Assembly (NCBI GenBank): GCA_958299035.1
Contig: CATQJL010000001.1
Location: 28,933,521-28,997,520, forward strand
Direction of reading: 5' to 3'
DNA length: 64,000 nucleotides
Source: Cylicocyclus nassatus
Lineage: Eukaryota > Nematoda > Chromadorea > Rhabditida > Strongylidae
Each line of letters opens with the position of its first letter. Positions within the stretch are counted from its first letter, which is position 1. The notes beneath the pieces were generated by a model that made no database searches, was not told the origin of the DNA, and worked only from the letters and a program-made list of their open reading frames with translations. Below are positions 34,399 to 46,737 of the stretch, piece after piece. The position numbers and the translations under genes are program-made.

Positions 34399-34994
34399 TT
34401 CGTTTTGCAGGCCAACCACGATATAGGGTGTGAATGCGAAACAGGTAGCTTTGCGCCATGAACGTCTACGTAGTTTGAAGGAACTGCTATCAAGCGTTCG
34501 TGGTGTAATGGTCAGCATGGATGCCTTCCAAGCATTCGACGGGGGTTCGATTTCCCCCGAACGCATTCGTTTTGCAGGCCAACCACGATATAGGGTGTGA
34601 ATGCGAAACAGATAGCTTTGCGCCATGAACGTCTACGTAGTTTGAAGGAACTGCTAACAAGCGTTCGTGGTGTAATGGTCAGCATGGATGCCTTCCAAGC
34701 ATTCGACGGGGGTTCGATTCCCCCCGAACGCATTCGTTTTGCAGGCCAACCACGATATAGGGTGTGAATGCGAAACAGATAGCTTTGCGCCATGAACGTC
34801 TACGTAGTTTGAAGGAACTGCTATCACGCGTTCGTGGTGTAATGGTCAGCATGGATGCCTTCCAAGCATTCGACGGGGGTTCGATTCCCCCCGAACGCAT
34901 TCGTTTTGCAGGCCAACCACGATATAGGGTGTGAGTGCGAAACAGATAGCTTTGCGCCATGAACGTCTACGTAGTTTGAAGGAACTGCTATCAC

Positions 34995-35066
34995 GCGTTC
35001 GTGGTGTAATGGTCAGAATGGATGCCTTCCAAGCATTCGACGGGGGTTCGATTCCCCCCGAACGCA
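34995..35066 (+). tRNA. tRNA-Gly(UCC) variant A23 in the D stem
   Basis: GGTCAGAATGG replaces GGTCAGCATGG; base 35017 is A. The D-stem pair G12-C23 becomes a G-A mismatch. Confidence 0.75.
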
Positions 35067-35996
35067 TTCGTTTTGCAGGCCAACCACGATATAGGGTGTG
35101 AATGCGAGACAGATAGCTTTGCGCCATGAACGTCTACGTATTTTGAAGGAACTGCTATCACGCGTTCGTGGTGTAATGGTCAGCATGGATGCCTTCCAAG
35201 CATTCGACTGGGGTTCGATTCCCCCCGAACGCATTCGTTTTGCAAGCCAACCACGATATAGGGTGTGAATGCGAAACAGATACCTTTGCGCCATGAACGT
35301 CTACGTAGTTTGAAGGAACTGCTATCAAGCGTTCGTGGTGTAATGGTCAGCATGGATGCCTTCCAAGCATTCGACGGGGGTTCGATTCCCCCCGAACGCA
35401 TTCGTTTTGCAGGCCAACCACGATATAGGGTGTGAATGCGAAACAGATAGCTTTGCGCCATGAACGTTTGCGTAGTTTGAAGGAACTGCTATCACGCGTT
35501 CGTGGTGTAATGGTCAGCATGGATGCCTTCCAAGCATTCGACGGGGGTTCGATTCCCCCCGGACGCATTCGTTTTGCAGGCCAACCACGATATAGGGTGT
35601 GAATGCGAAACAGGTAGCTTTGCGCCATGAACGTCTACGTAGTTTGAAGGAACTGCTATCAAGCGTTCGTGGTGTAATGGTCAGCATGGATGCCTTCCAA
35701 GCATTCGACGGGGGTTCGATTTCCCCCGAACGCATTCGTTTTGCAGGCCAACCACGATATAGGGTGTGAATGCGAAACAGATAGCTTTGCGCCATGAACG
35801 TCTACGTAGTTTGAAGGAACTGCTAACAAGCGTTCGTGGTGTAATGGTCAGCATGGATGCCTTCCAAGCATTCGACGGGGGTTCGATTCCCCCCGAACGC
35901 ATTCGTTTTGCAGGCCAACCACGATATAGGGTGTGAATGCGAAACAGGTAGCTTTGCGCCATGAACGTCTACGTAGTTTGAAGGAACTGCTATCAA

Positions 35997-36068
35997 GCGT
36001 TCGTGGTGTAATGGTCAGCATGGATGCCTTCTAAGCATTCGACGGGGGTTCGATTCCCCCCGAACGCA
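35997..36068 (+). tRNA. tRNA with glycine body and anticodon UCU (AGA-reading), copy 1 of 3
   Basis: C36 to T gives anticodon loop CTTCTAA and anticodon UCU at 36030-36032, which reads the arginine codon AGA. The rest matches the consensus. C35/U36 are arginyl-tRNA synthetase recognition bases in yeast, so mischarging is conceivable. Identity is unproven. Confidence 0.9.
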
Positions 36069-36831
36069 TTCGTTTTGCAGGCCAACCACGATATAGGGTG
36101 TGAATGCGAAACAGATAGCTTTGCGCCATGAACGTCTATGTAGTTTGAAGGAACTGCTATCAAGCGTTCGTGGTGTAATGGTCAGCATGGATGCCTTCCA
36201 AGCATTCGACGGGGGTTCGATTCCCCCCGAACGCATTCGTTTTGCAGGCCAACCACGATATAGGGTGTGAATGCGAAACAGATAGCTTTGCGCCATGAAC
36301 GTTTGCGTAGTTTGAAGGAACTGCTATCACGCGTTCGTGGTGTAATGGTCAGCATGGATGCCTTCCAAGCATTCGACGGGGGTTCGATTCCCCCCGGACG
36401 CATTCGTTTTGCAGGCCAACCACGATATAGGGTGTGAATGCGAAACAGGTAGCTTTGCGCCATGAACGTCTACTTAGTTTGAAGGAACTGCTATCAAGCG
36501 TTCGTGGTGTAATGGTCAGCATGGATGCCTTCCAAGCATTCGACGGGGGTTCGATTTCCCCCGAACGCATTCGTTTTGCAGGCCAACCACGATATAGGGT
36601 GTGAATGCGAAACAGATAGCTTTGCGCCATGAACGTCTACGTAGTTTGAAGGAACTGCTAACAAGCGTTCGTGGTGTAATGGTCAGCATGGATGCCTTCC
36701 AAGCATTCGACGGGGGTTCGATTCCCCCCGAACGCATTCGTTTTGCAGGCCAACCACGATATAGGGTGTGAATGCGAAACAGGTAGCTTTGCGCCATGAA
36801 CGTCTACGTAGTTTGAAGGAACTGCTATCAA

Positions 36832-36903
36832 GCGTTCGTGGTGTAATGGTCAGCATGGATGCCTTCTAAGCATTCGACGGGGGTTCGATTCCCCCCGAAC
36901 GCA
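36832..36903 (+). tRNA. tRNA with glycine body and anticodon UCU, copy 2 of 3
   Basis: Anticodon TCT is at 36865-36867. It is the five-unit (835-bp) duplicate of the copy at 35997, with an intact body. Confidence 0.9.
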
Positions 36904-38501
36904 TTCGTTTTGCAGGCCAACCACGATATAGGGTGTGAATGCGAAACAGATAGCTTTGCGCCATGAACGTCTATGTAGTTTGAAGGAACTGCTATCAAGC
37001 GTTCGTGGTGTAATGGTCAGCATGGATGCCTTCCAAGCATTCGACGGGGGTTCGATTCCCCCCGAACGCATTCGTTTTGCAGGCCAACCACGATATAGGG
37101 TGTGAATGCGAAACAGATAGCTTTGCGCCATGAACGTTTGCGTAGTTTGAAGGAACTGCTATCACGCGTTCGTGGTGTAATGGTCAGCATGGATGCCTTC
37201 CAAGCATTCGAGGGGGGTTCGATTCCCCCCGAACGCATTCGTTTTGCAGGCCAACCACGATATAGGGTGTGAATGCGAAACAGGTAGCTTTGCGCCATGA
37301 ACGTTTGCGTAGTTTGAAGGAACTGCTATCACGCGTTCGTGGTGTAATGGTCAGCATGGATGCCTTCCAAGCATTCGACGGGGGTTCGATTCCCCCCGAA
37401 CGCATTCGTTTTGCAGGCCAACCACGATATAGGGTGTGAATGCGAAACAGATAGCTTTGCGCCATGAACGTCTACGTAGTTTGAAGGAACTGCTAACAAG
37501 CGTTCGTGGTGTAATGGTCAGCATGGATGCCTTCCAAGCATTCGACGGGGGTTCGATTCCCCCCGAACGCATTCGTTTTGCAGGCCAACCACGATATAGG
37601 GTGTGAATGCGAAACAGATAGCTTTGCGCCATGAACGTCTATGTAGTTTGAAGGAACTGCTATCAAGCGTTCGTGGTGTAATGGTCAGCATGGATGCCTT
37701 CCAAGCATTCGACGGGGGTTCGATTCCCCCCGAACGCATTCGTTTTGCAGGCCAACCACGATATAGGGTGTGAATGCGAAACAGGTAGCTTTGCGCCATG
37801 AACGTCTATGTAGTTTGAAGGAACTGCTATCAAGCGTTCGTGGTGTAATGGTCAGCATGGATGCCTTCCAAGCATTCGACGGGGGTTCGATTCCCCCCGA
37901 ACGCATTCGTTTTGCAGGCCAACCACGATATAGGGTGTGAATGCGAAACAGATAGCTTTGCGCCATGAACGTCTATGTAGTTTGAAGGAACTGCTACCAA
38001 GCGTTCGTGGTGTAATGGTCAGCATGGATGCCTTCCAAGCATTCGACGGGGGTTCGATTCCCCCCGAACGCATTCGTTTTGCAGGCCAACCACGATATAG
38101 GGTGTGAATGCGAAACAGGTAGCTTTGCGCCATGAACGTCTACGTAGTTTGAAGGAACTGCTATCAAGCGTTCGTGGTGTAGTGGTCAGCATGGATGCCT
38201 TCCAAGCATTCGACGGGGGTTCGATTTCCCCCGAACGCATTCGTTTTGCAGGCCAACCACGATATAGGGTGTGAATGCGAAACAGACAGCTTTGCGCCAT
38301 GAACGTCTACGTAGTTTGAAGGGACTGCTAACAAGCGTTCGTGGTGTAATGGTCAGCATGGATGCCTTCCAAGCATTCGACGGGGGTTCGATTCCCCCCG
38401 AACGCATTCGTTTTGCAGGCCAACCACGATATAGGGTGTGAATGCGAAACAGATAGCTTTGCGCCATGAACGTCTATGTAGTTTGAAGGAACTGCTATCA
38501 A

Positions 38502-38572
38502 GCGTTCGTGGTGTAATGGTCAGCATGGATGCCTTCCAAGCATTCGACGGGGTTCGATTCCCCCCGAACGCA
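38502..38572 (+). tRNA. tRNA-Gly(UCC), 71-bp variant lacking one T-stem G
   Basis: GACGGGGTTCG has four Gs instead of five. The T arm can re-register by taking a base from the variable region or lose one pair. Function is uncertain. Similar copies are listed below. Confidence 0.75.
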
Positions 38573-39001
38573 TTCGTTTTGCAGGCCAACCACGATATAG
38601 GGTGTGAATGCGAAACAGGTAGCTTTGCGCCATGAACGTCTATGTAGTTTGAAGGAACTGCTATCAAGCGTTCGTGGTGTAATGGTCAGCATGGATGCCT
38701 TCCAAGCATTCGACGGGGGTTCGATTCCCCCCGAACGCATTCGTTTTGCAGGCCAACCACGATATAGGGTGTGAATGCGAAACAGGTAGCTTTGCGCCAT
38801 GAACGTCTACGTAGTTTGAAGGAACTGCTATCAAGCGTTCGTGGTGTAATGGTCAGCATGGATGCCTTCCAAGCATTCGACGGGGGTTCGATTTCCCCCG
38901 AACGCATTCGTTTTGCAGCCCAACCACGATATAGGGTGTGAATGCGAAACAGATAGCTTTGCGCCATGAACGTCTATGTAGTTTGAAGGAACTGCTATCA
39001 A

Positions 39002-39072
39002 GCGTTCGTGGTGTAATGGTCAGCATGGATGCCTTCTAAGCATTCGACGGGGTTCGATTCCCCCCGAACGCA
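39002..39072 (+). pseudogene. tRNA with anticodon UCU and shortened T stem, copy 3 of 3
   Basis: Anticodon TCT is at 39035-39037. It also lacks one G of the T-stem G run (GACGGGGTTCG), so the gene is 71 bp. The B box remains, but the T stem or variable region is one base short. Confidence 0.75.
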
Positions 39073-39501
39073 TTCGTTTTGCAGGCCAACCACGATATAG
39101 GGTGTGAATGCGAAACAGGTAGCTTTGCGCCATGAACGTCTACGTAGTTTGAAGGAACTGCTATCAAGCGTTCGTGGTGTAGTGGTCAGCATGGATGCCT
39201 TCCAAGCATTCGACGGGGGTTCGATTTCCCCCGAACGCATTCGTTTTGCAGGCCAACCACGATATAGGGTGTGAATGCGAAACAGATAGCTTTGCGCCAT
39301 GAACGTCTACGTAGTTTGAAGGAACTGCTAACAAGCGTTCGTGGTGTAATGGTCAGCATGGATGCCTTCCAAGCATTCGACGGGGGTTCGATTCCCCCCG
39401 AACGCATTCGTTTTGCAGGCCAACCACGATATAGGGTGTGAATGCGAAACAGATAGCTTTGCGCCATGAACGTCTATGTAGTTTGAAGGAACTGCTATCA
39501 A

Positions 39502-39571
39502 GCGTTCGTGGTGTAATGGTCAGCATGGTGCCTTCCAAGCATTCGACGGGGTTCGATTCCCCCCGAACGCA
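39502..39571 (+). pseudogene. tRNA-Gly(UCC) copy with two single-base deletions (70 bp)
   Basis: CATGGTGCC replaces CATGGATGCC, losing A28 of the anticodon stem, and the T-stem G run is one short. The anticodon stem cannot form normally. The identical double deletion recurs at 45167, so it was copied by a 34-unit block duplication. Confidence 0.75.
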
Positions 39572-40167
39572 TTCGTTTTGCAGGCCAACCACGATATAGG
39601 GTGTGAATGCGAAACAGGTAGCTTTGCGCCATGAACGTCTATGTAGTTTGAAGGAACTGCTATCAAGCGTTCGTGGTGTAATGGTCAGCATGGATGCCTT
39701 CCAAGCATTCGACGGGGGTTCGATTCCCCCCGAACGCATTCGTTTTGCAGGCCAACCACGATATAGGGTGTGAATGCGAAACAGGTAGCTTTGCGCCATG
39801 AACGTCTACGTAGTTTGAAGGAACTGCTATCAAGCGTTCGTGGTGTAATGGTCAGCATGGATGCCTTCCAAGCATTCGACGGGGGTTCGATTTCCCCCGA
39901 ACGCATTCGTTTTGCAGGCCAACCACGATATAGGGTGTGAATGCGAAACAGATAGCTTTGCGCCATGAACGTCTACGTAGTTTGAAGGAACTGCTAACAA
40001 GCGTTCGTGGTGTAATGGTCAGCATGGATGCCTTCCAAGCATTCGACGGGGGTTCGATTCCCCCCGAACGCATTCGTTTTGCAGGCCAACCACGATATAG
40101 GGTGTGAATGCGAAACAGATAGCTTTGCGCCATGAACGTCTATGTAGTTTGAAGGAACTGCTATCAA

Positions 40168-40238
40168 GCGTTCGTGGTGTAATGGTCAGCATGGATGCCT
40201 TCCAAGCATTCGACGGGGTTCGATTCCCCCCGAACGCA
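40168..40238 (+). tRNA. tRNA-Gly(UCC), 71-bp variant lacking one T-stem G
   Basis: GACGGGGTTCGATTCC with a normal CCCCCCG run. Its duplicate is at 45833. Confidence 0.7.
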
Positions 40239-41836
40239 TTCGTTTTGCAGGCCAACCACGATATAGGGTGTGAATGCGAAACAGGTAGCTTTGCGCCATG
40301 AACGTCTATGTAGTTTGAAGGAACTGCTATCAAGCGTTCGTGGTGTAATGGTCAGCATGGATGCCTTCCAAGCATTCGACGGGGGTTCGATTCCCCCCGA
40401 ACGCATTCGTTTTGCAGGCCAATCACGATATAGGGTGTGAATGCGAAACAGATAGCTTTGCGCCATGAACGTCTATGTAGTTTGAAGGAACTGCTATCAA
40501 GCGTTCGTGGTGTAATGGTCAGCATGGATGCCTTCCAAGCATTCGACGGGGGTTCGATTCCCCCCGAACGCATTCGTTTTGCAGGCCAACCACGATATAG
40601 GGTGTGAATGCGAAACAGATAGCTTTGCGCCATGAACGTCTATGTAGTTTGAAGGAACTGCTATCAAGCGTTCGTGGTGTAATGGTCAGCATGGATGCCT
40701 TCCAAGCATTCGACGGGGGTTCGATTCCCCCCGAACGCATTCGTTTTGCAGGCCAACCACGATATAGGGTGTGAATGCGAAACAGATAGCTTTGCGCCAT
40801 GAACGTCTATGTAGTTTGAAGGAACTGCTATCAAGCGTTCGTGGTGTAATGGTCAGCATGGATGCCTTCCAAGCATTCGACGGGGGTTCGATTCCCCCCG
40901 AACGCATTCGTTTTGCAGGCCAACCACGATATAGGGTGTGAATGCGAAACAGATAGCTTTGCGCCATGAACGTCTATGTAGTTTGAAGGAACTGCTATCA
41001 AGCGTTCGTGGTGTAATGGTCAGCATGGATGCCTTCCAAGCATTCGACGGGGGTTCGATTCCCCCCGAACGCATTCGTTTTGCAGGCCAACCACGATATA
41101 GGGTGTGAATGCGAAACAGATAGCTTTGCGCCATGAACGTCTATGTAGTTTGAAGGAACTGCTATCAAGCGTTCGTGGTGTAATGGTCAGCATGGATGCC
41201 TTCCAAGCATTCGACGGGGGTTCGATTCCCCCCGAACGCATTCGTTTTGCAGGCCAACCACGATATAGGGTGTGAATGCGAAACAGATAGCTTTGCGCCA
41301 TGAACGTCTATGTAGTTTGAAGGAACTGCTGTCAAGCGTTCGTGGTGTAATGGTCAGCATGGATGCCTTCCAAGCATTCGACGGGGGTTCGATTCCCCCC
41401 GAACGCATTCGTTTTGCAGGCCAACCACGATATAGGGTGTGAATGCGAAACAGGTAGCTTTGCGCCATGAACGTCTACGTAGTTTGAAGGAACTGCTATC
41501 AAGCGTTCGTGGTGTAGTGGTCAGCATGGATGCCTTCCAAGCATTCGACGGGGGTTCGATTTCCCCCGAACGCATTCGTTTTGCAGGCCAACCACGATAT
41601 AGGGTGTGAATGCGAAACAGATAGCTTTGCGCCATGAACGTCTACGTAGTTTGAAGGAACTGCTAACAAGCGTTCGTGGTGTAATGGTCAGCATGGATGC
41701 CTTCCAAGCATTCGACGGGGGTTCGATTCCCCCCGAACGCATTCGTTTTGCAGGCCAACCACGATATAGGGTGTGAATGCGAAACAGATAGCTTTGCGCC
41801 ATGAACGTCTATGTAGTTTGAAGGAACTGCTATCAA

Positions 41837-41907
41837 GCGTTCGTGGTGTAATGGTCAGCATGGATGCCTTCCAAGCATTCGACGGGGTTCGATTCCCACC
41901 GAACGCA
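41837..41907 (+). pseudogene. tRNA-Gly(UCC), 71-bp variant with extra C to A
   Basis: It lacks one T-stem G and also reads ATTCCCACCG, so one more T-stem pair is broken. The same combination is at 43506 and 47668. Confidence 0.7.
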
Positions 41908-43505
41908 TTCGTTTTGCAGGCCAACCACGATATAGGGTGTGAATGCGAAACAGGTAGCTTTGCGCCATGAACGTCTATGTAGTTTGAAGGAACTGCTATC
42001 AAGCGTTCGTGGTGTAATGGTCAGCATGGATGCCTTCCAAGCATTCGACGGGGGTTCGATTCCCCCCGAACGCATTCGTTTTGCAGGCCAACCACGATAT
42101 AGGGTGTGAATGCGAAACAGGTAGCTTTGCGCCATGAACGTCTATGTAGTTTGAAGGAACTGCTATCAAGCGTTCGTGGTGTAATGGTCAGCATGGATGC
42201 CTTCCAAGCATTCGACGGGGGTTCGATTCCCCCCGAACGCATTCGTTTTGCAGGCCAACCACGATATAGGGTGTGAATGCGAAACAGATAGCTTTGCGCC
42301 ATGAACGTCTATGTAGTTTGAAGGAACTGCTATCAAGCGTTCGTGGTGTAATGGTCAGCATGGATGCCTTCCAAGCATTCGACGGGGGTTCGATTCCCCC
42401 CGAACGCATTCGTTTTGCAGGCCAACCACGATATAGGGTGTGAATGCGAAACAGATAGCTTTGCGCCATGAACGTCTATGTAGTTTGAAGGAACTGCTAT
42501 CAAGCGTTCGTGGTGTAATGGTCAGCATGGATGCCTTCCAAGCATTCGACGGGGGTTCGATTCCCCCCGAACGCATTCGTTTTGCAGGCCAACCACGATA
42601 TAGGGTGTGAATGCGAAACAGATAGCTTTGCGCCATGAACGTCTATGTAGTTTGAAGGAACTGCTATCAAGCGTTCGTGGTGTAATGGTCAGCATGGATG
42701 CCTTCCAAGCATTCGACGGGGGTTCGATTCCCCCCGAACGCATTCGTTTTGCAGGCCAACCACGATATAGGGTGTGAATGCGAAACAGATAGCTTTGCGC
42801 CATGAACGTCTATGTAGTTTGAAGGAACTGCTATCAAGCGTTCGTGGTGTAATGGTCAGCATGGATGCCTTCCAAGCATTCGACGGGGGTTCGATTCCCC
42901 CCGAACGCATTCGTTTTGCAGGCCAACCACGATATAGGGTGTGAATGCGAAACAGATAGCTTTGCGCCATGAACGTCTATGTAGTTTGAAGGAACTGCTG
43001 TCAAGCGTTCGTGGTGTAATGGTCAGCATGGATGCCTTCCAAGCATTCGACGGGGGTTCGATTCCCCCCGAACGCATTCGTTTTGCAGGCCAACCACGAT
43101 ATAGGGTGTGAATGCGAAACAGGTAGCTTTGCGCCATGAACGTCTACGTAGTTTGAAGGAACTGCTATCAAGCGTTCGTGGTGTAGTGGTCAGCATGGAT
43201 GCCTTCCAAGCATTCGACGGGGGTTCGATTTCCCCCGAACGCATTCGTTTTGCAGGCCAACCACGATATAGGGTGTGAATGCGAAACAGATAGCTTTGCG
43301 CCATGAACGTCTACGTAGTTTGAAGGAACTGCTAACAAGCGTTCGTGGTGTAATGGTCAGCATGGATGCCTTCCAAGCATTCGACGGGGGTTCGATTCCC
43401 CCCGAACGCATTCGTTTTGCAGGCCAACCACGATATAGGGTGTGAATGCGAAACAGATAGCTTTGCGCCATGAACGTCTATGTAGTTTGAAGGAACTGCT
43501 ATCAA

Positions 43506-43576
43506 GCGTTCGTGGTGTAATGGTCAGCATGGATGCCTTCCAAGCATTCGACGGGGTTCGATTCCCACCGAACGCA
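43506..43576 (+). pseudogene. tRNA-Gly(UCC), 71-bp variant with extra C to A
   Basis: It is the duplicate of the copy at 41837, 1669 bp (ten units minus one base) downstream. Confidence 0.7.
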
Positions 43577-44172
43577 TTCGTTTTGCAGGCCAACCACGAT
43601 ATAGGGTGTGAATGCGAAACAGGTAGCTTTGCGCCATGAACGTCTATGTAGTTTGAAGGAACTGCTATCAAGCGTTCGTGGTGTAATGGTCAGCATGGAT
43701 GCCTTCCAAGCATTCGACGGGGGTTCGATTCCCCCCGAACGCATTCGTTTTGCAGGCCAACCACGATATAGGGTGTGAATGCGAAACAGGTAGCTTTGCG
43801 CCATGAACGTCTATGTAGTTTGAAGGAACTGCTATCAAGCGTTCGTGGTGTAATGGTCAGCATAGATGCCTTCCAAGCATTCGACGGGGGTTCGATTCCC
43901 CCCGAACGCATTCGTTTTGCAGGCCAACCACGATATAGGGTGTGAATGCGAAACAGGTAGCTTTGCGCCATGAACGTCTATGTAGTTTGAAGGAACTGCT
44001 ATCAAGCGTTCGTGGTGTAATGGTCAGCATGGATGCCTTCCAAGCATTCGACGGGGGTTCGATTCCCCCCGAACGCATTCGTTTTGCAGGCCAACCACGA
44101 TATAGGGTGTGAATGCGAAACAGATAGCTTTGCGCCATGAACGTCTACGTAGTTTGAAGGAACTGCTAACAA

Positions 44173-44243
44173 GCGTTCGTGGTGTAATGGTCAGCATGGA
44201 TGCCTTCCAAGCATTCGACGGGGGTTCGATTCCCCCGAACGCA
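44173..44243 (+). tRNA. tRNA-Gly(UCC), 71-bp variant lacking one C
   Basis: GATTCCCCCGAAC has five Cs instead of six. Either the T stem or the last acceptor pair loses its partner. The B box is intact. Confidence 0.7.
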
Positions 44244-44412
44244 TTCGTTTTGCAGGCCAACCACGATATAGGGTGTGAATGCGAAACAGATAGCTTTGCG
44301 CCATGAACGTCTATGTAGTTTGAAGGAACTGCTATCAAGCGTTCGTGGTGTAATGGTCAGCATGGATGCCTTCCAAGCATTCGACGGGGGTTCGATTCCC
44401 CCCGAACGCATT

Positions 44413-44430
44413 CGTTTTGCACAACCACGA
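44413..44430 (+). other. Spacer with 3-bp deletion (GCACAACC allele)
   Basis: TTTTGCACAACCACG replaces TTTTGCAGGCCAACCACG just after the pol III terminator. The same allele is near 44751, 48582, 48912, 51247 and 62096, and nowhere before 44 kb. Confidence 0.85.
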
Positions 44431-44502
44431 TATAGGGTGTGAATGCGAAACAGGTAGCTTTGCGCCATGAACGTCTATGTAGTTTGAAGGAACTGCTATC
44501 AA

Positions 44503-44573
44503 GCGTTCGTGGTGTAATGGTCAGCATGGATGCCTTCCAAGCATTCGACGGGGGTTCGATTCCCCCGAACGCA
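44503..44573 (+). tRNA. tRNA-Gly(UCC), 71-bp variant lacking one C
   Basis: It has the same five-C run as the copy at 44173. Its upstream spacer carries the 3-bp deletion GCACAACC. Confidence 0.7.
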
Positions 44574-45166
44574 TTCGTTTTGCAGGCCAACCACGATATA
44601 GGGTGTGAATGCGAAACAGATAGCTTTGCGCCATGAACGTCTATGTAGTTTGAAGGAACTGCTATCAAGCGTTCGTGGTGTAATGGTCAGCATGGATGCC
44701 TTCCAAGCATTCGACGGGGGTTCGATTCCCCCCGAACGCATTCGTTTTGCACAACCACGATATAGGGTGTGAATGCGAAACAGGTAGCTTTGCGCCATGA
44801 ACGTCTACGTAGTTTGAAGGAACTGCTATCAAGCGTTCGTGGTGTAGTGGTCAGCATGGATGCCTTCCAAGCATTCGACGGGGGTTCGATTTCCCCCGAA
44901 CGCATTCGTTTTGCAGGCCAACCACGATATAGGGTGTGAATGCGAAACAGATAGCTTTGCGCCATGAACGTCTACGTAGTTTGAAGGAACTGCTAACAAG
45001 CGTTCGTGGTGTAATGGTCAGCATGGATGCCTTCCAAGCATTCGACGGGGGTTCGATTCCCCCCGAACGCATTCGTTTTGCAGGCCAACCACGATATAGG
45101 GTGTGAATGCGAAACAGATAGCTTTGCGCCATGAACGTCTATGTAGTTTGAAGGAACTGCTATCAA

Positions 45167-45236
45167 GCGTTCGTGGTGTAATGGTCAGCATGGTGCCTTC
45201 CAAGCATTCGACGGGGTTCGATTCCCCCCGAACGCA
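45167..45236 (+). pseudogene. tRNA-Gly(UCC) copy with two single-base deletions (70 bp), duplicate
   Basis: It has the same loss of A28 and of one T-stem G as the copy at 39502. Confidence 0.75.
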
Positions 45237-45832
45237 TTCGTTTTGCAGGCCAACCACGATATAGGGTGTGAATGCGAAACAGGTAGCTTTGCGCCATGAA
45301 CGTCTATGTAGTTTGAAGGAACTGCTATCAAGCGTTCGTGGTGTAATGGTCAGCATGGATGCCTTCCAAGCATTCGACGGGGGTTCGATTCCCCCCGAAC
45401 GCATTCGTTTTGCAGGCCAACCACGATATAGGGTGTGAATGCGAAACAGGTAGCTTTGCGCCATGAACGTCTACGTAGTTTGAAGGAACTGCTATCAAGC
45501 GTTCGTGGTGTAATGGTCAGCATGGATGCCTTCCAAGCATTCGACGGGGGTTCGATTTCCCCCGAACGCATTCGTTTTGCAGGCCAACCACGATATAGGG
45601 TGTGAATGCGAAACAGATAGCTTTGCGCCATGAACGTCTACGTAGTTTGAAGGAACTGCTAACAAGCGTTCGTGGTGTAATGGTCAGCATGGATGCCTTC
45701 CAAGCATTCGACGGGGGTTCGATTCCCCCCGAACGCATTCGTTTTGCAGGCCAACCACGATATAGGGTGTGAATGCGAAACAGATAGCTTTGCGCCATGA
45801 ACGTCTATGTAGTTTGAAGGAACTGCTATCAA

Positions 45833-45903
45833 GCGTTCGTGGTGTAATGGTCAGCATGGATGCCTTCCAAGCATTCGACGGGGTTCGATTCCCCCCGAAC
45901 GCA
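45833..45903 (+). tRNA. tRNA-Gly(UCC), 71-bp variant lacking one T-stem G
   Basis: It is the duplicate of the copy at 40168, 5665 bp downstream. Confidence 0.7.
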
Positions 45904-46666
45904 TTCGTTTTGCAGGCCAACCACGATATAGGGTGTGAATGCGAAACAGGTAGCTTTGCGCCATGAACGTCTATGTAGTTTGAAGGAACTGCTATCAAGC
46001 GTTCGTGGTGTAATGGTCAGCATGGATGCCTTCCAAGCATTCGACGGGGGTTCGATTCCCCCCGAACGCATTCGTTTTGCAGGCCAATCACGATATAGGG
46101 TGTGAATGCGAAACAGATAGCTTTGCGCCATGAACGTCTATGTAGTTTGAAGGAACTGCTATCAAGCGTTCGTGGTGTAATGGTCAGCATGGATGCCTTC
46201 CAAGCATTCGACGGGGGTTCGATTCCCCCCGAACGCATTCGTTTTGCAGGCCAACCACGATATAGGGTGTGAATGCGAAACAGATAGCTTTGCGCCATGA
46301 ACGTCTATGTAGTTTGAAGGAACTGCTATCAAGCGTTCGTGGTGTAATGGTCAGCATGGATGCCTTCCAAGCATTCGACGGGGGTTCGATTCCCCCCGAA
46401 CGCATTCGTTTTGCAGGCCAACCACGATATAGGGTGTGAATGCGAAACAGATAGCTTTGCGCCATGAACGTCTATGTAGTTTGAAGGAACTGCTATCAAG
46501 CGTTCGTGGTGTAATGGTCAGCATGGATGCCTTCCAAGCATTCGACGGGGGTTCGATTCCCCCCGAACGCATTCGTTTTGCAGGCCAACCACGATATAGG
46601 GTGTGAATGCGAAACAGATAGCTTTGCGCCATGAACGTCTATGTAGTTTGAAGGAACTGCTATCAA

Positions 46667-46737
46667 GCGTTCGTGGTGTAATGGTCAGCATGGATGCCTT
46701 CCAAGCATTCGACGGGGGTTCGATTCCCCCGAACGCA
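46667..46737 (+). tRNA. tRNA-Gly(UCC), 71-bp variant lacking one C
   Basis: Five-C run before GAACGCA; otherwise consensus. Confidence 0.7.

Larger units (their letters stand above)
24108..35300 (+). repeat. Array domain 4: six-, nine- and twelve-unit repeats, rich in UCA-anticodon copies
   Basis: The block at about 24.1-26.0 kb recurs 2004 bp (12 units) later at about 26.1-28.0 kb, including the heavily substituted tRNA at 24140 and 26144. UCA-anticodon tRNAs recur at 24808, 25810, 26812 and 27814 (1002 bp apart), then 30486, 31989, 32991 and 34327. Most spacers are CAGATAG...TCTACGTAG with TATCAC or AACAA ends. The T48/GCAAGCC/GATACC haplotype ends here at about 35.3 kb. Confidence 0.7.
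35301..38106 (+). repeat. Array domain 5: five-unit (835-bp) higher-order cycle
   Basis: About 35.3-36.1 kb and 36.2-37.0 kb match unit by unit at 835 bp, sharing the CCCCGGACGCA tRNA (35496 and 36331) and the UCU-anticodon tRNA (35997 and 36832). The CTATGTAG spacer allele appears here for the first time, near 36137. The TTTGCGTAG allele is last seen near 37.3 kb. Confidence 0.65.
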
